Both the position numbers and the translations under genes were made by a program. 7,381 nt of DNA from Alkanindiges sp. (lineage in GTDB: Bacteria; Pseudomonadota; Gammaproteobacteria; Pseudomonadales; Moraxellaceae): contig JASLIR010000317.1 in assembly GCA_030152125.1 (NCBI GenBank), forward strand, positions 1 to 7,381, in the 5' to 3' direction. Under the pieces are notes generated by a model, which was not told where the DNA came from, did not search any database, and saw nothing but the letters and a program-made list of their open reading frames with translations. Positions 6,366-7,381 of this stretch are shown in pieces (the first letter of the stretch is position 1; every line of letters starts with the position of its first letter).

Positions 6366-7381
6366 ATGAAGTCATCACGTGGTTTTGCATTTTTGGCGCT
6401 GCTGATTTTTATCATTTTATTGATTGCCTTTGCCATTTTCAGTGTTTATATGGTTCATCTGGACAACATTGTCCGGGATAAATTTGAGGGTAAACGCTGG
6501 GAAATCCCGGCCAAAGTTTATGCCCGTCCATTAGAACTGTTTAATGGTGCCCGCGTAACCAAAACCAACCTGCTGCAAGAGCTGCGCTTACTGGGCTACA
6601 AATCAGCCGAGGGCTATCAGGCACCCGGCACCTATGTAGACAAAGGCAGTACTTTTTATATTCACAGCCGTGGCTTTGATTTTGGTGACTCCCAGGAACC
6701 AGAGCAGGTGCTGGAAGTTAATTTTGGCCAGCAACAGATTATGGATGTGCGCAGTACCCAGCAGACCGGTACCGGCATTGCCCGTTTAGAGCCTATTCTG
6801 GTGGGTGGCATTTATCCCCGTCATAAGGAAGACCGCGTACTCATTCAACTGAATAAAGTACCGCAACCGCTAATTGATGCGCTGATCGCCACAGAAGACC
6901 GGCAGTTCTATAAGCACAAGGGCATTTCCATTCGTGGCCTGGCACGTGCCATGGTAAGTAATGCCACAGGTGGCCCACGTCAGGGTGGCTCTACCCTGAC
7001 TCAGCAGCTGGTTAAAAACTTTTATTTAACCCCGGAACGCAGTTATAAACGCAAGGCCAATGAAGCCTTAATGGCCTTGCTGCTGGAAATGCACTACAGC
7101 AAGAATGAAATTCTGGAAGCTTATTTAAACGAAGTGAACCTGGGCCAAAATGGCAACCATTCCATTAATGGTTTTGGCCTTGCCGCTGAATTCTACTTTG
7201 GCCAGCCCTTGCAGGAACTAAGACTGGACCAGATGGCCTTTATGGTTGGCCTGGTGAAAGGCCCTACCCTGTATAACCCGCGCCGTAACCCGGAGCTGGC
7301 GCTGGAACGCCGTAATACCGTACTGCATAACATGCTGGTGATTGGCAAGATTAGCCAGCAGCAATACGACGATGCCATTGC
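6366..7381 (+). CDS. mrcB: Penicillin-binding protein 1B (bifunctional peptidoglycan synthase), 5' part
   Basis: PBP1b is a class A PBP of the inner membrane that polymerises lipid II and cross-links peptidoglycan; in E. coli it needs the outer-membrane lipoprotein LpoB. The window holds 338 codons plus two bases of a gene whose E. coli product has 844 aa. It runs open to the window end, so the transpeptidase domain is not seen. Residues 8-29 are the membrane anchor, with only a short cytoplasmic tail ahead of it. Residues about 50-140 align with the UB2H domain specific to PBP1b. The GT51 glycosyltransferase shows ATEDRQFYKHKG (catalytic E177), GGSTLTQQLVKN (207-218), RKANEALMALL (second catalytic Glu E233), ILEAYLNEVNLGQ (249-261) and GLVKGPTLYNPRRNPELAL (295-313). 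The start at ATG 6366 lacks a clear ribosome binding site; GTG 6348 in frame is an alternative adding six residues. Confidence 0.95.
   Translation, partial: MKSSRGFAFLALLIFIILLIAFAIFSVYMVHLDNIVRDKFEGKRWEIPAKVYARPLELFNGARVTKTNLLQELRLLGYKSAEGYQAPGTYVDKGSTFYIHSRGFDFGDSQEPEQVLEVNFGQQQIMDVRSTQQTGTGIARLEPILVGGIYPRHKEDRVLIQLNKVPQPLIDALIATEDRQFYKHKGISIRGLARAMVSNATGGPRQGGSTLTQQLVKNFYLTPERSYKRKANEALMALLLEMHYSKNEILEAYLNEVNLGQNGNHSINGFGLAAEFYFGQPLQELRLDQMAFMVGLVKGPTLYNPRRNPELALERRNTVLHNMLVIGKISQQQYDDAI

Overview
The window reads as chromosomal DNA of a proteobacterium, most probably a gammaproteobacterium. PyrH, NtrB, NtrC and PBP1b all align closely, by eye and from memory, to the E. coli proteins. A UB2H-type PBP1b next to an NtrB/NtrC pair also fits that class better than others. 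Base composition looks balanced. I cannot name the genus from the sequence alone. There is no mobile element, CRISPR array, rRNA or tRNA.

Left part (1-2420). The window opens with a nearly perfect 236-bp palindrome. The last 23 codons and stop of pyrH, plus about 35 bp of downstream DNA, appear on the plus strand (1-109) and again as the true gene end on the minus strand (128-236). It is either a fold-back or assembly artefact at a contig end or a real inverted duplication. Two complete minus-strand housekeeping genes follow: pyrH (UMP kinase) and, upstream of it in transcription order, rimO (methylthiotransferase for ribosomal protein S12). A hairpin lies between them.

Middle (2421-5500). 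A 455-bp divergent intergenic region separates rimO from the plus-strand nitrogen-control pair ntrB-ntrC. It holds a well-matched sigma-54 promoter (-24 GG and -12 GC, exactly 10 bp between) and several GCACCA half-sites like those bound by NtrC. This suggests that ntrBC is transcribed from its own NtrC/sigma-54-controlled promoter instead of reading through from glnA. NtrB is the nitrogen-sensing histidine kinase and NtrC the sigma-54 activator it phosphorylates.

Right part (5501-7381). Two short hairpins follow ntrC. Then comes a 29-bp imperfect palindrome that looks like an operator, a 145-aa single-pass membrane protein of unknown function with two cysteines, and a 239-bp gap with a possible promoter and a leader hairpin. 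The window ends inside mrcB (PBP1b), of which 338 codons are present: the membrane anchor, the UB2H-like region and most of the glycosyltransferase domain.

Most genes are ordinary and well conserved. The less ordinary parts are the terminal palindrome, the separation of pyrH from its usual tsf-pyrH-frr setting, the self-contained promoter region of ntrBC, and the unknown membrane protein with its palindrome.
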